The position numbers and the translations under genes were made by a program. Shown in pieces: positions 19,789 to 31,911 of a stretch of 64,000 nt of DNA (its first letter is position 1; each line of letters begins with the position of its first letter). The DNA lies in the NCBI GenBank assembly GCA_037693485.1, contig CM075349.1, forward strand, positions 71,217,001 through 71,281,000, written 5' to 3'. This DNA is from Kitagawia praeruptora (lineage: Eukaryota > Streptophyta > Magnoliopsida > Apiales > Apiaceae). Under the pieces are notes generated by a model. The model saw only the letters and a program-made list of their open reading frames with translations. It had not been told where the DNA came from and did not search any database.

Positions 19789-21586
19789 GCACTAGTTCAT
19801 CGATGGCCTTGCTCGTCTAATTTTTTATCTCCAAAAACTGATTGTTTCTACTCCACTACCAATAGAATAAGCTTGTATTAGTTTGTACTGGTTCTTTTAT
19901 GGTTGCATTATTCATTTTTGTAACTTCAGTGAACCTACCATACTTCACAAGGGAGTTAACTAATTTTCCAGTCTTGCGGAAGGCTGAAGGCTGAAGGCAT
20001 TAATCTTGTATTGTAGCAGTAACATGCATGTATTATCTTTAAGGTTTTCATTATTTGGTGATTTTCCGTTTAACTTTGCTCAGCATCTGTGTTAACAATA
20101 CTCTGTAGGTGGTTAAATGTTTTCTTTTGCAGAAAACATCAGTACATGTATGACGAGGATAACCATGAAGGCTATGCGAGATAATAACAGAAAGGTACAA
20201 ACTACTGGAATTGAGTATAACCATTAACAATTTATGTCAAATATCTCATCATTACAAACCTTCGTTATCAAGTTTTGACGCATTGTCTAATTTGACTAAA
20301 GTTAGCAATGACTTCTTTTCCCGCTCAAGATGCAGCAGAAAATCAGACACAATTAACAGAGAAAATCATAAATTTAAGTAACACAGACTGCTTTGTCGTC
20401 TTTTGATAAAATAAGTTTTTTGTTTAGTACCATCAAGGGATTGATAGGTACCGGGCGTTACCTGATAATTGGCGGCGCCATCAGCATCCTTAGCCTTATT
20501 TGCTTTAGTGGCATTAGCAGCCTTATTAGTTTGAGCATTTGCTTTAACTGATTTCAAGGTGTATAAAAGTATCACCGTATCTTCTTAGCATATAGTTTGA
20601 TAAACATTATTTTATTAGTTGCTCGTTCGTCTAGTAGTTATCTTAATTTGGTCAATTTCTTTCATCTACAGGTGCTGGAGAAGATGAAATACCCACGGGG
20701 AAGTAAAAGGCTAGGCTTGAGAAAGACATTGAAATGGAGTGTAGATTTAATTGTATAATGATTTGACTTGTGTAATTAGTAATTTTTTGTAACGGAATTA
20801 GTGATATATTTTAGTTTTATAAAAGTTGATAAATGTGATATATTCAAATTATATTTTAGTTTACCTTGACTTGCATTAAATTTTTATTGTATTTTTGAAA
20901 ATTTTAAGAATATCACAAATAAAACAAAATCCAAAAAAATAATTAAAATATAAATTTTTAGAAAAATTATATCAACTGATGTTGCTGTAGAAGGGCAAAG
21001 ATGTTGGAATAGGCTATATGGCAACATCGCAAATGTGTTGGTGTTGAGTAGACAGTGTTGCTATTTTGCATGAAATGTTGGCATAAGTGCCTAAGGCAAC
21101 ATCATGTTGATTTTGCCATAGTTTTGACAAAATGTGTTGGCTTAACCTCTAAGCCCACATGCAAATTCCCAACACCTTCAAAATTGACCAAAGTGTTGCC
21201 TTAAATCCTATGGTAACATTTTTCAGCATTTTTAACACTTATTTTGGGTGTTGCCATAGACCATATATGGTGTAGTGAGTATTTAGCCACCGTTGTGTGA
21301 CTACCTTTGAAGCAATATCTGATAAAAACAATTGTCTAAGTTTTACAACGGTTTTCATAACCATTGTAAGACAAACTGTTAGACAACACCACTTTCAAAA
21401 ACCGTTGTAAAACGTATGTCTATTTTGATCTTCTAGATAACAGTTTCTAAAACCGTTGTTAAGTTCATGATCAGACAATACAACGAGAAGCTTGAAAAAT
21501 AAACCGTTGTGTGAAATTTTCAGCCAACGCTTTTTCGTCGAAGTGTCGTCTGATGAGTGTCGTCTGATTCAAAAATTCTTGTAGTG

Positions 21587-24248
21587 TCTTCTTCTTCCTC
21601 TTCTTGAATACCAGATAAATTTTCTTTAATTTCAATTCCTTTCCTTGCAGGCCTTGAAGCTTTGACAATCTTCTTTCCTTTCTTAGACTTCAATGCCTTC
21701 AAATGTTCTTTTTGCAACAGCTTTTCTTCAGCATGTATATCTTCAAGTGTAGCCTCAGCATTTTCCTCACGAAAAATCTTAGCAGCTAACTCTTCATCTG
21801 TTTGTGGATTGTCAGTGAATGACAAATCCTTTTGCCTTGAAGTAGAAGTACTCTGAAGATTTGTTGCTACCAAGTTTGACTTTGACCTTGTAGACCTTCC
21901 ATGTCCATGTCTTGGATTTGCACTTCTTAACCCCTTATCAGAATTTGCACCTTCTTCATCCAGATGATCCTTCTTTGACAGAGTTTGAGTTTGCTTGCAC
22001 TTAGTTTTAGCAATTCTCTCCCCCTTTTTGACATCATCACCATCTGGAATCAGAATAGAGGTGATTAACTCAAGAGAGTTTGCAATAGAATCAACCTTTT
22101 CAGTCAGCAAAAGCTGATTCTATTAAACTTGCTCAATATGTCATTAAGAGTGTCCTGAGCTTTGGAAAACTGTTGAAATAGCTTAGAATTAGCTCTTTGA
22201 GATTTCTCCTCATGAGTAGCAACCTCTGTTCTAAGATCAACAATTGCCTTCTGATTGTCATCAAACCTGTGATTTAAAGACTTGATCTGAATCACTGTTC
22301 CCTGTAGACAAGTGAAAATATCTGGATTTGAAATCTTTGAAGAATTTGCCTTGAGAAAGGTAGCTGCTCTTCCAGGAGGAAAAATACAATCTGATTTGTA
22401 CCAATCTGCAGTCTGCTTGGTCAAATAATTATCATCAATTTCATGAACAGAAGGTCCAGCAAAGTCTGGTTTCTCTCCTATTTTCTGTCCATCAGTTTGA
22501 AATTTTTTATTTTCAGCTCCTGTACTCATCTCTTCAAACGAATCACTAACTGACACATCAGTATGTGCAACTGAAGCAATGTCTTCATTTTGAGCAGCAA
22601 CTGTTTCTTGAGCAACTTGTTTTCCTTTATCACCTTGTGCATGCTCTGAAGAAACAACCTTTGCTGGTTGATCAATCTCCTCACCATGATCAGAAACATG
22701 ATGTGCATCAGAGAATAACTCTGTGTGTGATGCAACCTCAGTGTCTTCTAATACAACAGTAGGCTCGTCTGCAACACCAGTATCAACAGAGTTCGTGGCT
22801 ACCATGGGTGTTGGAGTAGATGCTTCAACGTCAAAAGAAAATGGAATTGGAGTTTCATCAAACTCTCCCATTTCAGATAATGCATCTCTGTCGTCTATAT
22901 CAGTCTGAACCTCAGCAATTACTGGTTCATCTACAGTTTCTTCTACAGTAGGTTCTATGATAACCTCTGTCTCAACATTAGGAATATCTTTAGAAATATT
23001 CTCTGGAGCTTCAACAACTTGCTCATCATCAGAGTCTGTAAGAATCAGTCTCCTCCTTTTTGCTTGAGGCACTTCAATCACCTCTTCTTCTTCACTAGAG
23101 CTATCCTCATCTGGTGGTGATGAAGGCCTATTTGCTCTTTTAATGACTCTTCTTTTATAAACAGCTCCAGGAGATGTCTGTTTAGTCTTGGAATGCTTTT
23201 TGTTAAGAGCAGTATGCTTTTGCCTTTTTGGTTTAGGTTGAGTAGTGGTGACAGGCTCAGAGTTTGTTGGTTCAATAATTGGTTCAGGTTGTGGTTGTTT
23301 TGATGTAGTAGGTACAGTGTATGTGGGTGTTGGCTCAGGTGATGGTATAGGATGAGAGTGTATGGTTTGAGTGTGATCAGTGGCTAAAGGTTCAGGCATT
23401 TGGTGTGTTTCTGGTTGTTGTGATTGTTGTGGTTCATGATGTGGTGATTGAGAGTCTTGGGGTTGATTTAGAAAGTTTTGCAAGGCAAGTGGCAAAACAA
23501 GTTCAGGTAGATCTTTACCAATATCTTTATTAGTCATATCAGAGAATATTCTCTTATTGACTCAAAAAGGTTGAATCACATCAGCTGCATCAATTTCTAA
23601 TCCAGGTACACAGGCATTGAATAAAAGTTGACAAAATCTAGCAAAATATACTGTAGTAGACTCTGACAATTTATCACCCAAATTCATTAACACATATCGA
23701 CCAAAATCAAAATTACTGCCATAGAGTAGAGAATACCCAATTTGCAGACTATCCATAGGAATGGCATCCCAGTTGGTGACTTTCTTCTGGAATGTTCTGG
23801 TAATGCAGTCAAAGAAAAAATTCCATTCCTTTCGAAGATTTGGCCGTTTGACACTGCCTAGCTTTGCAAGAGAATCCATGTAACCAATTTCTGTTAACAT
23901 GTCCCGCAGATTTTGCTCAGAAACAATAGCATATGAGGTATGTGAGTCAAAGTCCATGGTCTCTCGAACAGTTTGTGGAGTAATCACAAACTCTTGTTCA
24001 TCATGAGTGAAGATTATAGACGGAGTCCCATTCTCTCCTCCATCTACATACCTTGAGTTTTGCCAGAAAGTGGCAATTTGAGATGCAGATAGAACAGCAG
24101 GTTCAATCAATGCTTGCCCAATTTCAGAGTCACGAAGAAAATTCTGTATTAGATGAAATGCCTCAGGAGCACGGTCATTCTCAAGTAAAGCTGCGAAATT
24201 GTTAGGAACAATACGAAGACCAAGAGTAGTAAAAGGTTTAGTCGCCAT
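21587..24248 (-). pseudogene. Accessory ORF of element A, N-terminal and central part
   Basis: The likely start is the minus-strand ATG at 24248 (MATKPFTTLG), matching MATKSF in element B; a longer frame open upstream is 5' leader. Residues about 1-215 form a conserved globular part with LGSVKRPNLRKEWNFFFDCI, NWDAIPMDSLQIGYSLLYGS and YFARFCQLLF. A TGA after VIQPF (near 23562) interrupts the frame where B reads through. A Pro/Thr/Gln-rich, acidic central region with KRRR-type basic patches follows (23537-22104), then a frameshift near 22105 and a charged coiled-coil-like part with DVKKGE. H interrupts it at 21586. In Sirevirus-type elements this position (after pol) holds an env-like or accessory ORF of unproven function; I see no signal peptide or fusion motif. 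Confidence 0.8.
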
Positions 24249-24407
24249 TAGATCAAGAAATGAGCAAGAAATGACAGTGAAAATGATATGTAGGAAAGGT
24301 GTTTGTGAAAATGTCGAAACGAAAAACACAAAAGAACTCTGTGGTTGGGTAAAGTGAATATGAGTAGATGTGAAGGTGAGAGAAAGAAAATGAATTGATA
24401 TACACAA

Positions 24408-26272
24408 AAATGATTAGAGTTGTAATTAAAAATTAAAACTCAATCGTTTATGCATTAAAACACTCAACCGTTCCTAGAGTAATGTGTGAGTGGGACACAA
24501 TAATGGGTGAGTGGGACACGTGTCAATCATGCAGCAAATCAGTTAATCACGCGCAATAAAAAGCAATTATTACCGTTGTCTTCCCTATTATCAAGACACT
24601 TTACCACATTTACACTCTTTAACAGTTGTCAAACACTCTATTTACTCAAAATTTTCAAATTATCTTAATGAAATTTTACCTTAGAGTGCGGAACACAATC
24701 CAACAGTGTTTGTCAAATTTTCCAACTTTATCACTATAACCCTTTCAAAAATTGTACAGTTGTGAATATATGTGTGTGTGTAGCAGAGGTTACCAAATCA
24801 ATTTTTATAGCATCTAGTATTTCATAAAATCCATAAAATAAATCAATAAACACCAAATGCACAAACTCTCATATTAAACACTGATTATCTGATGAATGCT
24901 AAACTCTGTAGTTCCTTAAATACAGAAATCTGAATAACCCTATTCCCATTGATGTTCATGATTATCCAAGTAAGCACACAGTCATTATAGACAAAAAGAT
25001 CAAGAGATAGGCATCAAAGCATCATTCAGTGAGTAACATGTTAGGGATTTGATAAACTCACAAACTCTCAAAGCACACAAGTGTTTAGGTGAAGTGTTTT
25101 CACTCAAATTCAATCAGTAAAAGTAGATACTTCCATAGGCTTGAATGTCCACCAATTCTACACTACTTTGAGTACATATATGCAGAAATCAAAAGGACTT
25201 TATTCAGGGTTGTAATTTAGTAAGATCAAATAGGTGAGAAGAGATGTATTAAATGAATAAATGGCGAACTGAACAATTTAATAGACCAAAGTGTTCAGTC
25301 ACACTGTTAGTACATATTTGTACAAGATGATCAGCATATATACATTTTTTTTATGTATATATACTGAGAAAACTTTCCTTTTGTAGAGAAACTCTCACCT
25401 GCTTGCATTTGATTTTCCAAAAGAATATAACTGCTCTTAATACTTCAGAGTTTAAAAAATAAGCAGTTAATGAGGCTCAAAGGGGTTAACTAAGGGTGGA
25501 ATTTATGAACAGTGTTTGGAGAAAGATGGTAAATCCTAGTACCTTTATCATTTTCATGCACACACATATCATGTAGTCTCAAAATGGTTTAACACAAGTT
25601 CTAGAGCAACATACTCACTGATGAACATCACACATCAATAAAATCTGATTGATAGAAAATGTATCAATCACTTATTTGGCTAAAATTCTCACAGGGTGCA
25701 AACATGAATTGTTTCTCACCAAACTAAACAATGACACATCTCAAGTTTTAAAATTTTCACAAGTACAAACAAGGAATCATCAAGAACTGTGTATATGTCT
25801 TAGGAACAGAGTGTCACTAATCAGAGTTTAGAGTTCATCAATATCAGAAGTTATTTATGAGAGGCAATGCACACAGTATTCATAGACTCAGAGTTTAGGA
25901 CTAAATAAACTAAGAGATGCTATAAATATGAAACAATATCATGCTGTGTTAACTTACTGCACAAGATCTGATTAGTTAACAGTGACTCAGAAAGAGTCTT
26001 GATTTAATCACTGAGAATCATGCTTCATACATATTTCTTCATTGGTGTTTTCATCCAGACAAAGATCAATTCAGAATTCAAAGAGTTTATCAAACATATT
26101 AACAGTGTATGACAGACAGACATGTTGACAGAGTTTAACAGTGTGAAAACAAAAACATGTGAACAGAGTCTGCATAACAGAATTTAATCAACAAAGTTCA
26201 CATTGCACTTAACAATTCACAGAAAAATGAGGAACACATTTTATAAGAAAATTTTGAGTCTAACCAACATTT
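24408..26272. other. Non-coding spacer between accessory ORF and RNase H in A
   Basis: About 1.9 kb without a credible ORF on either strand. Repeated AGAGTTTA/ACTCTG-type words occur here and throughout this copia family. Its counterpart in B is 51750-53257. A promoter or splice signal for the accessory ORF could lie here; I cannot point to one. Confidence 0.6.
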
Positions 26273-27094
26273 TTAGTCAAAACCAGAGACCATTCCTAGT
26301 TCATTGACCAGCCTTGTAAATGTTGATTCACTCAAAGGCTTGGTGAAGACATCTGCAAGTTGTTGATCTGTAGACACAAAGTGGAGCTCAATGTTGCCTT
26401 CTTCTACATGCTCTCTGATAAAGTGATACCTTATGCTAATGTGCTTGGTCATTGAGTGTTGTACTAGATTACCTGTCATTGCAATAGCACTCTGATTATC
26501 ACAAAAAATAGGTATTTTGCTATACCTCAATCCATAATCCAGCAATTGATTCTTCATCCATAGAATCTGTGCACAGCAGCTACTAGCAGCAATATACTCT
26601 GCTTCAGCTGTAGATGTGGATATTGATTTCTGTTTCTTGCTGTACCAAGAAACAAGTCTATCACCAAGAAATTGACAACTTCCACTGGTGCTTTTTCTGT
26701 CAATCTTACAGCCTGCAAAGTCTGCATCAGAGTAACCAAGTAGATTGAAATCTGATTCTCTTGGGTACCACAACCCTAAAGTTATAGTGCTCTTGAGATA
26801 CTTAAAAATCCTCTTCACAGCAGTTAAATGTGGTTCTCTTGGATCTGCCTGAAACCTTGCACACAGACATGTTGCATACATGGTATCAGGTCTACATGCT
26901 GTTAGATAAAGAAGAGAGCCAATCATTCCTCTGTAACTTGTCATATCTACTGATGACCCTGTATCTTTGTCCAATTTAGTTGCAGTTGTCATGGGAGTTG
27001 TTGCAGATGAACAGTCAAGCATACCAAATTTCTTGATAAGATTTCTGGTATATTTTGCTTGATTGATAAAGATTCCATCATCTGTTTGCTTCAC
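26273..27094 (-). pseudogene. Element A pol: RT tail and RNase H
   Basis: This is the C-terminal part of the copia polyprotein. It starts with the RT connection (INQAKYTRNLIKKFGM, PDTMYATCLCARFQADPREP) and continues with RNase H: YSDADFAG, STAEAEYIAA, FCDNQSAIAM and HISIRYHFIREHVEEG. These carry the D, E, D residues and the conserved His/Asp-containing end (DQQLADVFTKPL). It ends with SGFD and a stop. An in-frame stop at 27095-27097 separates it from the upstream RT part. Confidence 0.9.
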
Positions 27095-28024
27095 CTATAA
27101 GCCTAGAAAATAACTAAGCTCTCCCATCATACTCATTTGATACCTGGACTGCATGAGTTTGGCAAACTTCTTACAGAGTTTATCATTAGTAGATCCAAAA
27201 ATAATGTCATCAACATATATCTGAACTAAAAGCAAGTCACTTCCAGATTTGAAGTAAAACAGAGTTTTATCAATTGTACCTCTGTTGAACCCACTTTCTA
27301 AAAGAAATTGAGCCAGAGTTTCATACCATGCTCTTGGTGCCTGCTTAAGTCCATAGAGTGCCTTGTCTAGCCTGTAGACATGGTCTGGATATTTTGGATC
27401 TACAAAACCAGGTGGTTGTTCAACAAACACTTCTTCTTCAAGTTTGCCATTCAGAAAAACACTTTTCACATCCATTTGAAACACCTTGAATTTCTTGTGA
27501 GAAGCATAAGCAAGAAACATCCTTATTGCCTCCAACCTGGCAACTGGAGCAAAAGTCTCATCATAATCTATCCCCTCTTGCTGTGAATAGCCTTTTGCCA
27601 CAAGTCTGGCTTTGTTTCTTGTAACAACCCCTTCACTATCAGTTTTGTTTCTGAAAACCCACTTAGTACCAACAATAGACCTGTTCTTTGGTCTTGGTAC
27701 TAGTGTCCACACTTCATTTCTCTCAAATTCATTTAACTCTTCTTGCATTGCTGTTATCCAGTCAGCATCTTTAAGAGCTTCTTCAACTTCCTTTGGCTCA
27801 GTTTGTGACAGGAATGAATGAAACAGACATTCATTTGTTGTTGCACTTCTTGTCCTTACTCTTTCATCTGGATCACCAATGATTAAATCAGGTGTGTGAG
27901 ATTTGGTCCATTTCCTAGCTGAAGGCAAATGACTTCCCTCAAGGTTTGATCCTCCCCCTCGATCCATGTTCTCCTGATTTTCTTGATATCTTTCTTCATT
28001 CTCTGAGGCTCCCCCTGAATGTGA
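27095..28024 (-). pseudogene. Element A pol: reverse transcriptase
   Basis: RVT_2-type copia reverse transcriptase. Visible motifs are TKWVFRNKTD, NKARLVAKGYSQQEGIDY, the catalytic region FQMDVKSVFLNGKLEEEVFV (usual form KSAFLNG), LYGLKQAPRAWYE and the YVDD box in VQIYVDDIIFGS. The frame is bounded by nonsense codons at both ends (TAG at the border with the integrase tail near 28025, TAG at 27095), so no full polyprotein is possible from this copy. Confidence 0.9.
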
Positions 28025-29101
28025 CTACTCAGTGTTTGAACTGTCAGATTTTGGACTTCCAGAGTTTGAGTCACCAGGGTTTGATTCAGAATTTTCAGCT
28101 GAGTCATTATCAGAATTTGAGTTCTCACTTTGATGAGTTTTTTCATGCTCCCCCTCAACTGGTTCTTCTCTTATTTCTGGCTGTATGGTCTCTTCAGTAT
28201 TTACCAGTAGAGGTTCAGAGTGTATCTGATCAGAGTTTGTCAGATTAGACTCATCAGAGTTTAATTCAACAGAGATTAAATCTTCATTTTCGAAGTGCAG
28301 TTGATCATGTTCATTTACATCTTCAAGTCCAGTTATTTTCTTGTCATCAAAAGACACATGAATAGATTCCATGATCACTCTGGTTCTCAGATTATAAACT
28401 CTGAACGCCTTAGTTGACAATGGATAGCCAACAAAAATTCCTTCATCTGCCTTAAGGTCAAATTTGGTCAACTGTTCAGGATGAGTTTTCAGCACAAAGC
28501 ATTTGCACCCAAAAATATGAAAATATTTCAGGTTTGGCTTCTTTTCTCTCACCATTTCATATGGTGTTTTTCCATGCTTGTTGATCAGAGTAGCATTCTG
28601 TGTAAAACAAGCCGTTTGAACAGCTTCTGCCCAGAAATAGGTTGGTAATTTTGCTTCATCAAGCATAGTTCTGGCAGCTTCTATCAAAGTTCTATTCTTC
28701 CTTTCAACTACACCATTCTGTTGTGGAGTGCCAGGTGCAGAAAACTCTTGTTTAATTCCTTTGTTCTTGCAAAATTCTTCCATTGTTGAATTCCTGAATT
28801 CAGTTCCATTGTCACTTCTGATAATCTTCAATTGATTCTTTGACCCTTTGTCCAACTGCATTATATGTTCTGCCAGAGTTAATGCAGTTTCATCTTTCTT
28901 TGCTAGAAAATACACCCAAGTGTATCTGGTGTATTCATCAACAATGACTAGAGCATATTTCTTCTTTCCAAGAGACATAACATTCACTGGACCAAAAAGA
29001 TCAACTTGTAGAAGATGATAAGGATCAACAATTGAAGACTCAGACTTGCTTTTGAAAGAGGCTTTTCTCTGTTTGGCCTTTTGACAAGAATCACACAGAC
29101 C
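28025..29101 (-). pseudogene. Element A pol: integrase core and C-terminal linker
   Basis: The rve integrase core has the D, D(35)E pattern: VDEYTRYTWVYF (with the preceding catalytic Asp region HVDLFGPVNV), IIRSDNGTEFRN and PQQNGVVERKNR. CDSCQKAKQRK upstream supplies the CC of the HHCC zinc site. Downstream are GYPLSTKAFRVYN and a long acidic, Ser/Asn-rich linker before the RT. A TAA at 29102-29104 breaks the frame before CDSC. Confidence 0.9.
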
Positions 29102-29620
29102 TTATGCATTCAACAAAGACTTTGGTAGTCCTCTCACAAGATCATTCTTTATTAGCTCATTGATGTTGTTCAGATTTAAATGAGAGAGTTTCTTATGCCA
29201 CTTCCAACTCTCTTCACTGGACATCCTTGTTGACAGACACACTGCTTTGCCATCAGAGTTTGTTGACAATTTTATTTCATAGATGTTATTGTGTCTGTTT
29301 CCAACTAGAGCAACTTTCCCTGTAGATTTACTGATGACTTGACAGTATTCAGGCTGAAAATCTACATGATATCCTCTGTCACAGATTTGACTCACAGATA
29401 ACAGATCATGCTTGAGTCCTGGAACCAGAGCTACATTTGTGATGATGACACTTCCAAGATTAATATTGCCATATCCCAGAGTATGTCCTACGTTGCCATC
29501 TCCATAGGAAACCTTTGTGCCAGCCTTCTCCACATACTCTGATAGCAGGGCTTTATTTCCAGTCATGTGTCCTGAACATCCACTGTCCACGACTAGGGTA
29601 CTTACCCTGGTGCCCTGCAA
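29102..29620 (-). pseudogene. Element A pol: aspartic protease and pre-integrase zinc domain
   Basis: The frame opens next to a TTGCAGGGC sequence and reads STLVVDSGCSGHMTGN, with the catalytic DSG of copia proteases, then YGDGNVGHTLGYGNI. The second half has WKWHKKLSHLNLNNI, the HH half of the integrase HHCC domain. It lies in the +1 frame relative to gag, whose TGA stop lies 11 bases upstream, as also in B. It ends at a premature TAA. Confidence 0.88.
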
Positions 29621-29630
29621 TCACAAACAA

Positions 29631-30137
29631 TCACTGATTGTTAGTTTTAAGGATCCAGACTTGCTTTGATCCTTTTGCTTTATTGAATCTGTTAGTTTTT
29701 TCAGCGGATTTGTCATTATCAGAGTTTAAACTAACATTTTCTGTCTTAGTACCTGCAGAATTAACTTTAACCCATTTCAGATTAGGTTTCAGTTCATAGT
29801 AATTATGATAAATAGCATGATAATTCTTGCAAGTATAAATTGAGTGCCAAGTACTTCCACAATGTTTGCACAGAGTTTGTGGTCTAGGTTTGACATTATT
29901 CTTTTTCACTCCAGATTTGGAGGGTAAAGAATTAATGTCTTTGTTCTTCCTGCAAAAACTACAAAGATGATTAGTGCTACCACAGTTATGACAAGTTTTT
30001 CTAGGTGCAAATGTAGCAAGCATTGGGCTATTTCCTGATGTAATGCCTACCTTTCCATTTCTGTTTTTCCTAGGCATTTTCTGTTTCTTAACAGATTTTA
30101 ACTCCATAAGCTTATGCTTGAGTTGTTTATCTGTCAT
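29631..30137 (-). pseudogene. Element A gag, C-terminal part with two zinc knuckles
   Basis: Two CX2CX4HX4C knuckles are visible: CHNCGSTNHLCSFC and CKHCGSTWHSIYTC, in a Lys-rich context. The frame ends KQVWIL...NNQ with TGA. Its upstream continuation (30138-30335) is open in part. Element B has the same region at 40876-41370. This is the nucleic-acid-binding tail of Gag. Confidence 0.85.
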
Positions 30138-30335
30138 TGAACCAATATTAACCTGTTTTACACTAGCTTGTACTGGTTCTTTCTTAACAGTTCCATGTTC
30201 AGTTTTAACAGTACCATAAACAAATGTTCCAAATTTCTTAGAAGAAAGTGGTGGTCTAATCTTGACTGTATTCTGAAACCTAAGTACATCATCCTCAGAA
30301 TAACCTAGACCTACTGTGTCTGATTGAAAAACCTC

Positions 30336-30962
30336 TTATGTGTCTTTTCCAGAGTGTGTCCAAGTTTTAATAATGTGCTTTGCATCCTCCAATTCAGATT
30401 CTAGTTGCTTATACTTACCTAGCAACTCCTGTTCTATAAAAACAGCATCATCTCTTTCTTTCTGAATTTTATTCATGTTTTCAAGTTGTTCTTCAACAAG
30501 TTTATTTCTTTCTTTGAGTTGAGAACACTCATTCTTGATTTTTTCATTCTCTAAAGTCTGATCCCTATAACTGATATGTAATGCTTTAAGATAAATTCTC
30601 AATTCAGTTATATTATCAGTATTATAGGCATAGGTAGTTGGAGGTACCTTGAGTTCAGAATCTTCATTCTGAGTAGAGGCCATGAGTGCATAGTTCACCT
30701 CCTCATCTGAATCTGAGGTGTCTGCCCAGTCTCTGCCTTTGGTGTAGAGTGCCTTTTCAGTTTTACCCTTTTTGCACTCAGGAGCATAGTGACCCATCTC
30801 CTTACACTTGTAGCATTGAATCTCAGACTTATCTTTCTTCCCAAATTTGGAGTCCTTTCCCTCAGATTTTCTGAAATTTTTCCTGTCAGACTTTGAGTAA
30901 TTCTTGGAGAATCTCTTTCCCTTCTTGAAGTTCTTGAATCCCTCGAAGGTTTTTACCATCAT
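30336..30962 (-). pseudogene. Element A gag, central part with CCHC knuckle and coiled coil
   Basis: It contains CYKCKEMGHYAPEC (CX2CX4HX4C) in a Lys-rich stretch and then a coiled-coil-like segment (LKERNKLVEEQLENM and neighbours). A one-base deletion relative to element B near 30960 puts it out of frame with the N-terminal part, and the frame closes at 30336. Confidence 0.85.
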
Positions 30963-31849
30963 GCAGCCATTTGCATCATCTCTTCATCATCTTCAGAATC
31001 AGATGATTCATCTGTGTTTGAGTCAACATCAGTGTTTGATGACTCACTTTCTGAATGAATGACCAAGGCTTTTCCTTTTGCCTTCTTCTTTGAAGATTTT
31101 TCTTCAACTTTCAGAGCAACAGACTTTGACTTCTTGCTTAATCTTCTGTTTCTCTGCTCCATTTCCAATTCATGAGTCTTGAGCAGTCCATAGATTTCAT
31201 CAATCTCAGTATCAACAAGATCATAGTTGTCTCTTATAGTGGTTGCTTTCACATCCCACTTTTCAGGTAGAGAAAGAAGAAACTTGAGATTCGAGTCTTC
31301 TAGATCATATTCTTTGTTAACCAATGATAGATCATTGAGCAGTTTACAGAATCTGTCAAATGTTTCTGTCATGGTTTCTTCAGACTTTGCCTCAAAATGC
31401 TCATACTTCTGTGTGAGTATGTTCCTTCTATTCTTCTTGATTGCAGCAGTTCCTTGACATCTAACCTCAAGTGCATCCCAAATTTCCTTTGCAGTTGAGC
31501 AGTTAATTACTTTGTTAGACATAACATTGTCTAAAGCACTGTGAAGTAAATGCCTTACTTTTGCATCCTTAGCAATGGATGAAAGATCCTCAGCAGTTAG
31601 ATCTTTCTTTTCCTTTGGAATCACTTTTGATTCCTCACCAGCAACAGCAGCAGTTAACTTCGTAGGTTTATGAGGGCCTTCATAAATTCTGTCAAGATAT
31701 TCTGGATCTGTAGCTTCCAGAAACATTGTCATCTTAACCTTCCAGATTGCATACTCTGCTGGCTTAAGTATAGGAACCCTAATTGTCTCATACCTACTAA
31801 CAGTAGTAGGAGCTTTCTCAGAACCTGATGGAGGAGGGATCTCTGCCAT
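30959..31849 (-). CDS. Element A gag, N-terminal capsid-like part
   Basis: The start is the minus-strand ATG at 31849 (MAEIPPPSGS), about 50 bp from the primer site. Motifs typical of copia Gag (UBN2 family) are YAIWKVKMTMFLEATDPEYL, AKEIWDALEVRCQGT and FDRFCKLLNDLSLVNKEYDL, with a Lys/Glu/Ser-rich tail. Gag forms the particle shell of the element. The frame stops early at 30959 because of a small deletion. Confidence 0.88.
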   Translation of the reverse strand: MAEIPPPSGSEKAPTTVSRYETIRVPILKPAEYAIWKVKMTMFLEATDPEYLDRIYEGPHKPTKLTAAVAGEESKVIPKEKKDLTAEDLSSIAKDAKVRHLLHSALDNVMSNKVINCSTAKEIWDALEVRCQGTAAIKKNRRNILTQKYEHFEAKSEETMTETFDRFCKLLNDLSLVNKEYDLEDSNLKFLLSLPEKWDVKATTIRDNYDLVDTEIDEIYGLLKTHELEMEQRNRRLSKKSKSVALKVEEKSSKKKAKGKALVIHSESESSNTDVDSNTDESSDSEDDEEMMQMAA

Positions 31850-31897
31850 TGATTACAATTGTGTTTGGATCTTAAATTGTAATAAAGTAACAGATCG

Positions 31898-31909
31898 GCT
31901 CTGATACCA
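31898..31909 (-). promoter_or_regulatory. Primer-binding site of element A
   Basis: TGGTATCAGAGC on the minus strand lies 2 bp inside the 5' LTR. It is the usual copia primer site complementary to the 3' end of initiator tRNA-Met. The same site is at 33769-33780 in B, and TGGTATCAGAGA in C. Confidence 0.92.
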
Positions 31910-31911
31910 CT

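Larger units (their letters stand above)
17301..21277. mobile_element. CACTA element I, non-autonomous, nested in H
   Basis: Inverted ends CACTACACCATATATGGTC match at both sides (about 22 bp exact) and the 3-bp TSD is agt (17298-17300, 21278-21280). The terminal repeat contains the palindrome CCATATATGG. Subterminal motifs (GATGTTGCC, TGTTGGCTTAGA, CAACATC) lie at both ends. The interior has a CT-rich leader (17580-17770), AAACCCTAATTTTTGGGG-type 5'-UTR-like sequence and exon fragments including a 2-oxoglutarate dioxygenase. No transposase coding was seen. Confidence 0.9.
11749..21586. mobile_element. CACTA element H carrying parts of three host genes
   Basis: The ends CACTACAAGATTTTTTGA and, inverted, CACTACAAGAATTTTTGA are near-identical terminal repeats of about 25 bp. 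The TSD is tct (11746-11748 and 21587-21589, in a CTT-rich site). It interrupts the accessory ORF of element A. Subterminal zones rich in ACAACGGTT and TTGTCTGA lie at both ends. Read on the minus strand, the interior has a 176-bp tandem array, a C-rich and CT-rich leader and then exons of EB1, rhamnogalacturonate lyase and casein kinase 1-like genes. Element I (17301-21277) is nested near the right end. No transposase coding was seen. Confidence 0.9.
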
